This document shows positions 15,304 through 22,141 of a stretch of 32,810 nucleotides of DNA, one piece after another; the first letter of the stretch is position 1, and every line of letters begins with the position of its first letter. Below the pieces are notes generated by a model. The model ran no database searches. It had not been told where the DNA came from and worked only from the letters and a program-made list of their open reading frames with translations. The position numbers and the translations under genes are program-made. The DNA comes from Desulfovibrio sp. (GTDB lineage: Bacteria; Desulfobacterota; Desulfovibrionia; Desulfovibrionales; Desulfovibrionaceae). The stretch spans positions 1-32,810 of the forward strand of contig JAISTW010000029.1 in assembly GCA_031272405.1 (NCBI GenBank), given 5' to 3'.

Positions 15304-16035
15304 ATGCATAAAAAGCAAATTTCCTTATGCCCTGTCTTCTTTTTTGCGGCATTATCTCTTATCAACATCGGGGAAGTTCAGGCCGTGAATAAAACACTCA
15401 ATACAAAGCAACAAGCTGTTGTCAGCATCGCAGCGTTTACCGCCAACGGCGATCTTGAAAAGCTCAGACCAGCCCTGAATGAAGGCTTGGATGCCGGTTT
15501 GACGGTCAACGAGACCAAGGAAATTCTCGTCCAGATGTACGCCTATTGCGGTTTTCCCCGCAGTCTCAACGGTATTTCCACCTTCATGGCGGTTATGGAT
15601 GAGCGGGGCAAAAAAGGCATTCAAGACAAAATGGGCAAAGAAACGACGCCGATGCCTCCTGGTTTGGATAGAGATAGGTATGGAACACAGACGCGGGCCA
15701 AACTCGGCGGGCTGGCAAGCATTTCACAGCCAAGTGGGTATCAGCTTTTTGTTCCGGTGATTGACGCCTTTCTGAAAGAACATCTATTTGCGGACATTTT
15801 TTATCGTGACAATCTTGACTGGCAAACCCGCGAATTGGCGACAATATCCGCCTTGGCCGCCATGGGCGGCGTAGCGGGCCAGCTTCAATTTCATATGGGC
15901 GCGGCCATGAACATGGGGATAACCGAATGGCAGGCAAAAGAATTTATCGCTCTGCTTGCGGCGAAGCTCGGCCAGAAAGAGGCGGAAATTGCCGCCGATG
16001 TGCTGGATAAGGTGATTGCCGCCCGGAACAAGTAA
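15304..16035 (+). CDS. Exported carboxymuconolactone decarboxylase-like protein
   Basis: 243 residues from ATG 15304. The frame opens at 15292, but the in-frame GGAGGA just before the second ATG is clearly its Shine-Dalgarno. Residues 1-23 form a signal peptide ending 'GEVQA'. Two CMD/AhpD-like helical repeats follow (about 35-110 and 150-235). The first contains 'TVNETKEILVQMYAYCGFPRSLNGI', the second 'DWQTRELATISALAAMGGVAGQLQFHMGAAMNMG'. The CxxC peroxidase pair of AhpD is absent, with a single Cys in the first repeat, so it is closer to gamma-carboxymuconolactone decarboxylase. Actual substrate unknown. Last complete gene of the cluster. Confidence 0.86.
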   Translation: MHKKQISLCPVFFFAALSLINIGEVQAVNKTLNTKQQAVVSIAAFTANGDLEKLRPALNEGLDAGLTVNETKEILVQMYAYCGFPRSLNGISTFMAVMDERGKKGIQDKMGKETTPMPPGLDRDRYGTQTRAKLGGLASISQPSGYQLFVPVIDAFLKEHLFADIFYRDNLDWQTRELATISALAAMGGVAGQLQFHMGAAMNMGITEWQAKEFIALLAAKLGQKEAEIAADVLDKVIAARNK

Positions 16036-16056
16036 CGCGCTCCCAGGGAGAAGAAT

Positions 16057-16128
16057 ATGAAAACCTTATGCCGAAACATGAAGTGGGACGGAAAGAAACA
16101 CCGTCGGGTTCCCGCTATGAGCGCTTGA
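16057..16128 (+). pseudogene. Short reading frame after the CMD-like gene, possible gene remnant
   Basis: A well-placed Shine-Dalgarno (GGGAGAAG) precedes ATG 16057, which opens a frame of only 23 codons, beginning MKTLCRNMKWDG. It ends inside the 3' end of the convergent FlgE-type gene. A good ribosome site with no real gene behind it suggests that a next gene of the cluster was cut off where the flagellar block joins. It could also be a chance or genuine small peptide. Confidence 0.25.
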
Positions 16129-17623
16129 GTTCTATGGCCTTCTGCAACATCTGATCCGCCGTCGTCACCACCTTGCTGTTGGATTGAAAACCCCGTTGGG
16201 TGATGATCATGTTGACCATTTCCGTGGCCATGTCCACGTTGGAAAGCTCAGTGTTGTAGGCCTGCACCGTGCCGTAATTCTCCGTGCCGGGCGCGCCCAT
16301 TTCCATCTGGCCGGACTCGGCCGTCGCGGCGAAAAGATTGTTGCCCTGTCTGCGCAGACCATCCTCGCTGGTAAAGCGGCAGAGGGGGATTTGCCAGAGG
16401 TCCTTGCCCTGGCCGTTGGAATAATAGCCGGTGACCATGCCGTCTGTTCCAATGTTGTAATAACTCAGTTGTCCCTCGGAGTAGCCGTTTTGTTCGGCCA
16501 TATAGAACTGGGGGGAGGCGCCGTAGGCGGTGCTTGCGTTCTGGGCGCGCGTGGCGCTTGACCCCATGGACGGCAGGGAGTTCAAGCCGGTCACGGCATC
16601 GGCGGAAGCCGGGGCGTGTTCCCATCCCCCACCCGCCTTCAGCCCGAAACCAACGGAAACGGGCGTTCCGTCAAGGCTGAACTGCGGTGAACCGTCGTCG
16701 GAAAGATTTGCCGGTTGCCAGTTCTGCAGATTTTTGTCGCCGGCGACTGTGGGCGTGAAGGCCGACATGTCCGTCAGTTGGCCGCTGCTGGAAAAGGTGA
16801 GCGTGCCGCTCATCAGCAGACCAGCGCCTTCGGAGGGCGACGTGCCGTCCCCGCTTCGGGCGACATCGGAAGCTATAACGAACTCCACCACAGAATTGGG
16901 TTCCTGGCCGGAAACCTTGTCAAAGTACACAGTGGCCTGCCGGGCATTGCCCTGGGCGTCGTAAAGGGTGAGGCTTTGGCTGAAGCCCACGGCGCTGTCG
17001 GAAAGCGGCGGATTCGCGCTGGCGTCGTACGCGCTCAGCAGCGAGAAATAGGGGTTCCCCCCGGCGTCGGATGTTCTGTCTGCGTCCAGGCCGAGGTTGA
17101 GCACCATGCTCATGTTGCTGCTGGCCTTAGCGGGCATGGTGGAAAATCTGTCTATCTGCACGGGATACAGAATGCTTTTATCCGCGTTCCCGCTGTCGTT
17201 TACCTTCCATCCGTTGAGCGCCAGCCCCTCCGGGTTGCGCAGAACGCCCTGATTGTCCATGCGGAAGTCTCCCGCCCGCGTATAATACAGATTGACGCCG
17301 TCGGTAACCTGAAAAAATCCCTTGCCGCTGATGGCCAGATCGGTGAGGGTATTGCTCGATTCCATGCCGCCCTGCTGAAAAATCGTCCGCACCGAGTCAA
17401 CCTGGAGCCCCTTGCCCACCTGCCCCACGGCGACGCGGGAGCCTTCCTGGTTGAGCCACCAGTCCCCCATCTGTGCCTGGGTCGTATAGATCAGATCCGA
17501 ATACTGAATATCCTGACACTTGAAGGCGATGGTGCTGACATTGGCAATGTTGTTCGTGGTCACGGCCATGCCTTCGCTCAACCCCTTCATGCCGGTCGCG
17601 CCTATATAGAGTGCGGAATTCAT
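16115..17623 (-). CDS. flgE: Flagellar hook protein, FlgE family
   Basis: 502 residues. The N-terminal 'ALYIGATGMKGLSEGMAVTTNNIANVSTIAFK' is the flagellar basal-body rod/hook signature. 'LAISGKGFFQV' followed by 'YYTRAGDFRMDNQGVLRNPEGLALNGW' (about 105-145) is the FlgE/F/G core. The middle (about 180-390) is the variable hook D1/D2 region. The C-terminal 'YNTELSNVDMATEMVNMIITQRGFQSNSKVVTTADQMLQ' completes the coiled-coil D0 helix. Length fits FlgE better than FlgF or FlgG (about 250-260). The start has an AAGGAG Shine-Dalgarno and a sigma-54 promoter lies about 60 bases upstream. No other flagellar gene lies in the window. Confidence 0.9.
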   Translation of the reverse strand: MNSALYIGATGMKGLSEGMAVTTNNIANVSTIAFKCQDIQYSDLIYTTQAQMGDWWLNQEGSRVAVGQVGKGLQVDSVRTIFQQGGMESSNTLTDLAISGKGFFQVTDGVNLYYTRAGDFRMDNQGVLRNPEGLALNGWKVNDSGNADKSILYPVQIDRFSTMPAKASSNMSMVLNLGLDADRTSDAGGNPYFSLLSAYDASANPPLSDSAVGFSQSLTLYDAQGNARQATVYFDKVSGQEPNSVVEFVIASDVARSGDGTSPSEGAGLLMSGTLTFSSSGQLTDMSAFTPTVAGDKNLQNWQPANLSDDGSPQFSLDGTPVSVGFGLKAGGGWEHAPASADAVTGLNSLPSMGSSATRAQNASTAYGASPQFYMAEQNGYSEGQLSYYNIGTDGMVTGYYSNGQGKDLWQIPLCRFTSEDGLRRQGNNLFAATAESGQMEMGAPGTENYGTVQAYNTELSNVDMATEMVNMIITQRGFQSNSKVVTTADQMLQKAIELKRS

Positions 17624-17683
17624 AACTCTGCTCCTTCTGAGATGGAGGAGGGGGAAAAATCTTCCTCTCAGGCTTTCTCAGAA

Positions 17684-17698
17684 GCACAGACCGTGCCA
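17684..17698 (-). promoter_or_regulatory. Sigma-54 promoter of the FlgE-type gene
   Basis: On the minus strand TGGCACGGTCTGTGC matches the -24/-12 sigma-54 consensus TGGCAC-N5-TTGC at nine of ten defined bases, with both essential GG and GC pairs at correct spacing. It lies between the aminotransferase stop (17711) and the flgE start (17623), about 60 bases before the ATG. Sigma-54 control of hook genes is known in many polar flagellates. Confidence 0.7.
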
Positions 17699-17710
17699 GA
17701 GTGAACGGGC

Positions 17711-18904
17711 TTATGTTTCAACCGTTCGACGCGCTTTGGCGAACCCTTCCGCCGCCCGTCGGATGACGCTTTTGTCGACGCAGAAGGCGAGCCTGAAATG
17801 GCCGGGACAGCCGAATCCCGATCCGGGCACAGCCAGAATGCGTTCTTCCAGCAGGGTGTTGACGAAAGCCACGTCGTCGCCGCCCGGCGCTTGGGGGAAA
17901 AAGTAAAAGGCCCCGGCGGGCATCTGAAATGCGTAACCGGCATCCGAGAGAACATCGGCCATGACCTGACGGCGTTCCGTATAAATTCCGATATCCACAT
18001 GGCTGTCCAGCGCGCCCGCCATAAGATGCTGGCCGACGACGGGCGGGTTGACGAAACCCAGAATGCGGATGGTCAGGTTCAACGCCGCCATGAGTTCCTC
18101 CTTTTCGGCAAGCAGGGGGGACACGGCCACATAGCCCACGCGTTCGCCGGGGAGGGAAAGGCTTTTGGAAAAGGAACTGACGCATACGGCGTACGGATAG
18201 CGCGGAAGCACGGAAGGCGGGTTGATTCCGTCATAACAGAGAAAACGGTACGGTTCGTCGGAAATCAGCCACACGGGTCTGCCGAATTTTTTGCTTTTTG
18301 CTTCGAGCAGGGCGACGATGGCCCGGATATTCCCCTCGTCATAGACGACGCCGGTGGGATTGTTCGGCGAATTGATCAGAAGCGCCCGGGTTGTGGGGCC
18401 GATCGCGTCTTCAAGCGCCAGCGTGTTCGGTTTGAAGGTATCCTTCAGGCTGTCCACGGCCCGGAAGGTTCCGCCGTGATTTTCCGTATAAAAGCCGTAT
18501 TCCACAAAATAGGGCGCAATGCCGAGGACTTCTTCTCCGGGATTGAGCGTCGCGCGCAGAAAGGCGTTGAGGCCGCCCGCCGCGCCGCAGCACAGAATCA
18601 CATCGTCGGCCGTCAGGGCCACGCCATGCTCTCCGCTCAGGCAGGCGGCAAGTTTTTCCCGCGCCCAGCCGAATCCGCCGTTGGGCATATACCCAAAGGC
18701 AAAAGGCTTGTCGGCACGTTCGGCGAATTTTCGAAGCGCGGCGCCGACGGCCTGCGGAGCCGGCAAATCCGGATTGCCCAGGCTGAAGTCATAGACGTTA
18801 TCCTCGCCGAAACGGGCTTTGAGCTTGCCGCCAGCCTCGAACATGCGGCGTATCCAGGAGGCGTTCTGAAGGTAGGAAGCGACGGTTTTGGAAAGAATGG
18901 ACAT
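17711..18904 (-). CDS. PLP-dependent aminotransferase, class I/II
   Basis: 397 residues, standard for fold-type I aminotransferases. Visible: 'YDFSLGNPDLPAP' near the N-terminus, 'CCGAAGGLNAFLRATLNPGEEVL' (about 105-128), 'LLINSPNNPTGVVYDE' (about 175-190), 'WLISDEPYRFLCYDG' (about 220) and 'CVSSFSKSLSLPGERVGY', with Lys247 as the Schiff-base lysine and an Arg nearby binding PLP phosphate. The motif set places it with aspartate/aromatic aminotransferases of subgroup I-gamma or similar; amino acid specificity cannot be read. Shine-Dalgarno AAGGAGAT precedes the ATG. It reads toward flgE but a sigma-54 promoter gives that gene its own transcription. Confidence 0.92.
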   Translation of the reverse strand: MSILSKTVASYLQNASWIRRMFEAGGKLKARFGEDNVYDFSLGNPDLPAPQAVGAALRKFAERADKPFAFGYMPNGGFGWAREKLAACLSGEHGVALTADDVILCCGAAGGLNAFLRATLNPGEEVLGIAPYFVEYGFYTENHGGTFRAVDSLKDTFKPNTLALEDAIGPTTRALLINSPNNPTGVVYDEGNIRAIVALLEAKSKKFGRPVWLISDEPYRFLCYDGINPPSVLPRYPYAVCVSSFSKSLSLPGERVGYVAVSPLLAEKEELMAALNLTIRILGFVNPPVVGQHLMAGALDSHVDIGIYTERRQVMADVLSDAGYAFQMPAGAFYFFPQAPGGDDVAFVNTLLEERILAVPGSGFGCPGHFRLAFCVDKSVIRRAAEGFAKARRTVET

Positions 18905-19033
18905 TATAATCTCCTTTTGGTATGACAGTTGTATATTGCGTGTCGATTCACCCGGCGAAGCCGTTCACGGGGAGGTTCCGAACCGGACGCAGTGGATTCC
19001 CCGGATCATGTATGGATGCGTATGGAGGTTTTG

Positions 19034-19453
19034 ATGAAGTCTGGCAGATGCACTCGGACGCTTGTCACTCTTGGGATCTTTCTGACGCTTGTTTCGTGCG
19101 CCGGCAAAGATGCGGGAGGAGATTCCGCCGGCATGTCCGTACAGGTCGAGTTGCGGGAAATGCACAGATGTTCCCGTATTTCCCCGGAGATTACAGTTGC
19201 CGACGCGCCGGACGGAACGGCCTATTTCGACATACGACTCGTGGAGTACGGTGAAGAGGAACGTTTCCTGGGCGGCGGTTCCTGGCCGAACGACGGTTCC
19301 GGCCAGATCCCGGAAGGGGCGTTGACAAAGCATTATCGCGGCCCCTGCCCTCCGTCCGGACGGACGAAAGACTATGCCTTCATTGTTTCCGCCATGCCCC
19401 GGAACAATGCTCAGCCCACAGCGGTAAGGATATATCGTTTTACGCAGGAATAG
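19034..19453 (+). CDS. PEBP/YbhB-like lipoprotein
   Basis: 139 residues from ATG 19034, chosen because TGGAGG lies upstream and the protein then begins with a lipoprotein signal (lipobox LVSC, lipidated Cys near residue 23). The mature part resembles a reduced phosphatidylethanolamine-binding (YbhB/Raf-kinase inhibitor) fold. It has 'CSRISPEITVADAPDGTAYFDIRLVEY' in place of the usual 'CxGxSPxLxWxxxPxGTKSFAL', then 'HYRGPCPPSGRTKDYAFIVSAM' in place of 'YGGPCPPxGxHRYxFxxYAL'. The DPDAP and HW ligand-pocket motifs are missing, so ligand binding is uncertain. It is divergent from the aminotransferase and ends 4 bases from the convergent EPSPS-like gene. Confidence 0.72.
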   Translation: MKSGRCTRTLVTLGIFLTLVSCAGKDAGGDSAGMSVQVELREMHRCSRISPEITVADAPDGTAYFDIRLVEYGEEERFLGGGSWPNDGSGQIPEGALTKHYRGPCPPSGRTKDYAFIVSAMPRNNAQPTAVRIYRFTQE

Positions 19454-19457
19454 CCTT

Positions 19458-21206
19458 TCAGGCTTCGTCATTTTGCGGTTCCGGCACAGTTTGTCGCATT
19501 GCCAGCGCCTCGCATTCCGCCGGAGCGTCGGGCGGGTATTCCCCGGATTTCATTTGGGGGATGCGGGCGGACGCAGAGCTCAGCACGCGGCGTCGCGCAG
19601 CCGTTTCAGGCGCGTCGGCGGCAAGATCCGTCTTTTTTGGCTTGGGATTCGGCAGAGAGTTATAAAGAGTCCAGAAGCCGGGATAAAGTCCCGAAAGAAT
19701 ATCGGGATTGCCCAGTCTGAGGTGTGGACGCGCACAGGCCGTTAGGGCGTAGGCGAGCGCCCAGACTGGGGCGGGCGCGTTCCAGAAGGCTGTTCCTTGT
19801 TCCTTTTTGCGCAAACTCCCGTCTTCGTAAACGGCAAGGCCGACAGCCTCAAAAAAACCGTCCATATATTCCTTCACATCATCGTCGGCGAGCGCCGACA
19901 GGGGAGAGACGGTCGCTTCCCCGCTCCGCAGGGCCGCGCAGGCGGCCAAAGAAAGGGGCAATGGCAGCCACTCGGCGGGAAAGTCCAGCGGGATTGCTTC
20001 CAGGCGGAATGTCTTGAGCGGCGAAGCCCTGGCTGAAATCCGGCCGTCTGTTTCTCGTAGTTCAAGACCCGCTTGCTCAAGCAGACGCAGGGAAGCCAGG
20101 ACATGGGGCCATGAGGAGGGCCAGAAGCCGTCAATAAGCGTTTCGCCGCCGAGCGCCAGGGGCAGGGCCGCCAGAAAAAGGACGAGTTCCGGCTCGACAG
20201 GCAGTGCGATTTTTTGCGGGAACCGCGCTTCTCCAGCTTTAAGGCGTATGCGTCCGCTTTCGGCCGCAACGTCCGCCCCGGTCATCGTCAACAGCGGCAT
20301 AATACGGCTTTGTAACGGCTTTTCAAACGGATGTCCGGAGACATCCAACGTGAGCGCCCTTCGGCGCGCGTGTGCCGTCAGGAGCATGGCTTCGCCCAAC
20401 TCGGGGGGGACATTTTCGGGGAGAGTCACCGCATCCGGCACATCCCCTGAACATTCCAGGCGCGCGGGCAGTCCGTTGCTTTTGGGTATCACATGGGCCA
20501 GTCGCGCGCCCAGGGTCGGCAGAAAATGCCGGATGGCGGAGATATCCGCGAGTTTGAGCGCGCTTTCGCCGGAGAATTTGACCCTTGACGGCGTGTAGAG
20601 ATAGTGGGCGAGAGCCAGGTAGAAGTTCCAGGCGTTTCCGCCCACGTGCAGGTCTTTGTCCGGCGCGTCCAACGGCGCGGACTCGCGGATTGTGACGGTT
20701 TCTCCTTCCCGCTCGACACGCGCGCCGATCTGGTTGAGCAATCTGACGCAGGCCAGTATGGGATCGTTCATGAGGCAGGGCGTCAGGCTTAGCGGGGCGC
20801 CGGTCTGTGCGGCCAGAAAAAGCAGGGCGCGGGTAGGGCGGCAGGCCAGGGGGCCGGGCATGTTGAGGCATACCGCTTTAGGGGCCGGGGCCAGGTTAAA
20901 GCCTGGGCGCGCCGGAGACGGCCTGTCTTCATCCGCCGCTTCCACGGGCCTGGGGAGAAATTCCAGCTCCTGCATCAGGGCAAAGAAATGGACGCTGAGC
21001 CGATTGTCCGAGCTCACGGCGGCTGCCGCGCGTTGCCACGATGTCCGGAGAAAGCGTTCCTCGGACGGTTCGAGAAAGCCTTTTTTGTTACGCATGCGCA
21101 GGAGAAGATTATGGCGGCGCAGGAGCAGTCTCAGAATGTCCCTGTCAATGTCGCGGACGTCGTCGCGCAAGGGGCGGCGAGGTCTTTCCGGGAAGCGTGT
21201 ATCCAT
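19458..21206 (-). CDS. Degenerate EPSP synthase-fold protein with N-terminal chorismate-mutase-like helices
   Basis: 582 residues. Residues about 10-90 ('DVRDIDRDILRLLLRRHNLLLRM...') look like the long helix of an AroQ-type chorismate mutase. Residues about 110-520 follow the order of an EPSP synthase (AroA): 'NMPGPLACRPTRALLFLAA' for the usual 'PGSKSxSxRxLxLAA', 'GGNAWNFYLALAHYL' for 'GNAGTxxRxL', and 'GESALKLADISAIRHFLPTLGA' for 'GxxxLxxRPxxxLxxxLxxLGA'. Later 'PPELGEAMLLTAHARRRA' stands for 'SSQxxSALLLAAPLA'. The catalytic Lys/Arg/Ser/Gln positions are replaced, so EPSP synthesis is unlikely. The C-terminal tail (about 525-582) is low-complexity. It is divergent from aprBA. Role unknown. 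Confidence 0.72.
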   Translation of the reverse strand: MDTRFPERPRRPLRDDVRDIDRDILRLLLRRHNLLLRMRNKKGFLEPSEERFLRTSWQRAAAAVSSDNRLSVHFFALMQELEFLPRPVEAADEDRPSPARPGFNLAPAPKAVCLNMPGPLACRPTRALLFLAAQTGAPLSLTPCLMNDPILACVRLLNQIGARVEREGETVTIRESAPLDAPDKDLHVGGNAWNFYLALAHYLYTPSRVKFSGESALKLADISAIRHFLPTLGARLAHVIPKSNGLPARLECSGDVPDAVTLPENVPPELGEAMLLTAHARRRALTLDVSGHPFEKPLQSRIMPLLTMTGADVAAESGRIRLKAGEARFPQKIALPVEPELVLFLAALPLALGGETLIDGFWPSSWPHVLASLRLLEQAGLELRETDGRISARASPLKTFRLEAIPLDFPAEWLPLPLSLAACAALRSGEATVSPLSALADDDVKEYMDGFFEAVGLAVYEDGSLRKKEQGTAFWNAPAPVWALAYALTACARPHLRLGNPDILSGLYPGFWTLYNSLPNPKPKKTDLAADAPETAARRRVLSSASARIPQMKSGEYPPDAPAECEALAMRQTVPEPQNDEA

Positions 21207-21400
21207 CTTACAAGACCTGAGGAGGAGTTATCGTTGCTGACACCGCGTTCTTTAGCCTCAAACCGGGTTGTCGGCAAGGCGCAAGCCCTGCGGGACTCGA
21301 GCGATTTCATTCCAACTATCTATAATTTTACAATTTAATTTTTAATCAATTTTTGATTGAAGAGTGGATGCACACCGCTCGACCCGGATATAAGTTTATC

Positions 21401-21420
21401 AATGTGAAATAACTTTGTAA
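21401..21420 (+). promoter_or_regulatory. Possible Rex-like operator upstream of aprBA
   Basis: AATGTGAAATAACTTTGTAA, about 45 bases before the -35 box, has one good half-site (TGTGAAAT) of the Rex-type palindrome TTGTGAAATATTTCACAA reported for sulfate reducers. The right half is poor. Rex control of sulfate-reduction genes by NADH/NAD+ is known in Desulfovibrio; the match here is weak. Confidence 0.25.
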
Positions 21421-21463
21421 TTTTATTTTTTCGACAGAATCCATAAAAATTTTCAAAAGGGGC

Positions 21464-21493
21464 TTGACGCGAAGGCACTTTGCTTGTTACTAA
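21464..21493 (+). promoter_or_regulatory. aprBA promoter
   Basis: TTGACG (21464-21469) and TACTAA (21488-21493) with an 18-base spacer, preceded by an A/T-rich upstream stretch that may act as an UP element. Transcription would start near 21500, giving a leader of about 115 bases before aprB. Confidence 0.55.
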
Positions 21494-21567
21494 ATGCGCA
21501 AGCCCCGCGCCCCCGTTTCAGGAGACGCGTTTGTCGGGCCGACAGGGCATCGCTTTTGTCTGTGCCC

Positions 21568-21582
21568 CGCTGAGTTTCAGCG
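21568..21582 (+). other. Hairpin in the aprB leader
   Basis: CGCTGA-GTT-TCAGCG is a perfect 6-bp stem with a 3-nt loop, located between the predicted transcription start and the aprB ribosome site, 33 bases before the start codon. A role in mRNA stability is possible; it is too short, with no T-run, to be a terminator. Confidence 0.4.
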
Positions 21583-21615
21583 ATTTTGAACATTTTACAA
21601 GTTGGAGGATAACTT

Positions 21616-22104
21616 ATGCCGACGTTTGTCGATCCGTCCAAATGCGACGGTTGCAAGGGTGGCGAAAAGACGGCCTGCATGTACATTTGTCCTAACGACC
21701 TCATGATTCTGGATCCTGAGGAAATGAAGGCCTACAATCAGGAACCTGACGCCTGTTGGGAATGTTACTCCTGCGTGAAAATCTGCCCGCAGGGCGCGAT
21801 TACGGCCCGTCCCTACGCGGACTTTGCCCCCATGGGCGGCACCTGTATACCCATGCGTTCAGCCGATTCCATCATGTGGACCGTCAAGTTCCGCAGCGGC
21901 GACGTGAAACGTTTCAAATTCCCCATTCGCACAACTCCCGAAGGTTCCATCAAGCCTTATGACGGTCGCCCCGAGGGCGCCAGCCTTGATGACGAACTGC
22001 TGTTCACGGAAACGGCTCTGGTCAAACCCAAGGAAGTTCTCGGCAAGAAGTTCGACGTTGTCGAAGCTGACAAGACCGCCACCGAGAAAGAGCACGGCCG
22101 CTGA
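21616..22104 (+). CDS. aprB: Adenylylsulfate reductase, beta (iron-sulfur) subunit
   Basis: 162 residues, normal for AprB. It carries two [4Fe-4S] ferredoxin-type clusters: Cys10, 13, 21, 25 ('CDGCKGGEKTACMYIC') and Cys47, 50, 53, 57 ('CWECYSCVKIC'), the first with the longer loop typical of AprB. The C-terminal part (about 75-150) wraps AprA in known structures, and ends in a Lys/Glu-rich tail. It passes electrons to the FAD of AprA, which reduces APS to sulfite and AMP in the cytoplasm. Strong Shine-Dalgarno (GGAGGATAACTT). It is first in the aprBA operon, 37 bases before aprA. Confidence 0.98.
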   Translation: MPTFVDPSKCDGCKGGEKTACMYICPNDLMILDPEEMKAYNQEPDACWECYSCVKICPQGAITARPYADFAPMGGTCIPMRSADSIMWTVKFRSGDVKRFKFPIRTTPEGSIKPYDGRPEGASLDDELLFTETALVKPKEVLGKKFDVVEADKTATEKEHGR

Positions 22105-22141
22105 GCCGCGCGTAACCACTGTGCGATAAGGAGATACTATT

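Larger units (their letters stand above)
21207..21615. other. Divergent intergenic region with the aprBA promoter and leader
   Basis: 409 bases without a gene between the EPSPS-like gene and aprB. The first 100 bases have typical coding-like composition. The middle (about 21320-21460) is very AT-rich, as expected upstream of a strongly expressed operon. A sigma-70 promoter, a possible Rex-like site and a leader hairpin are listed separately. No small gene or RNA was recognised. Confidence 0.6.

Noticed and set aside
16075-16114. Possible terminator after the FlgE-type gene (GACGG/CCGTC stem)
   Set aside because: The stem is only 5 bp with a 9-base loop and no T-run on the minus strand.
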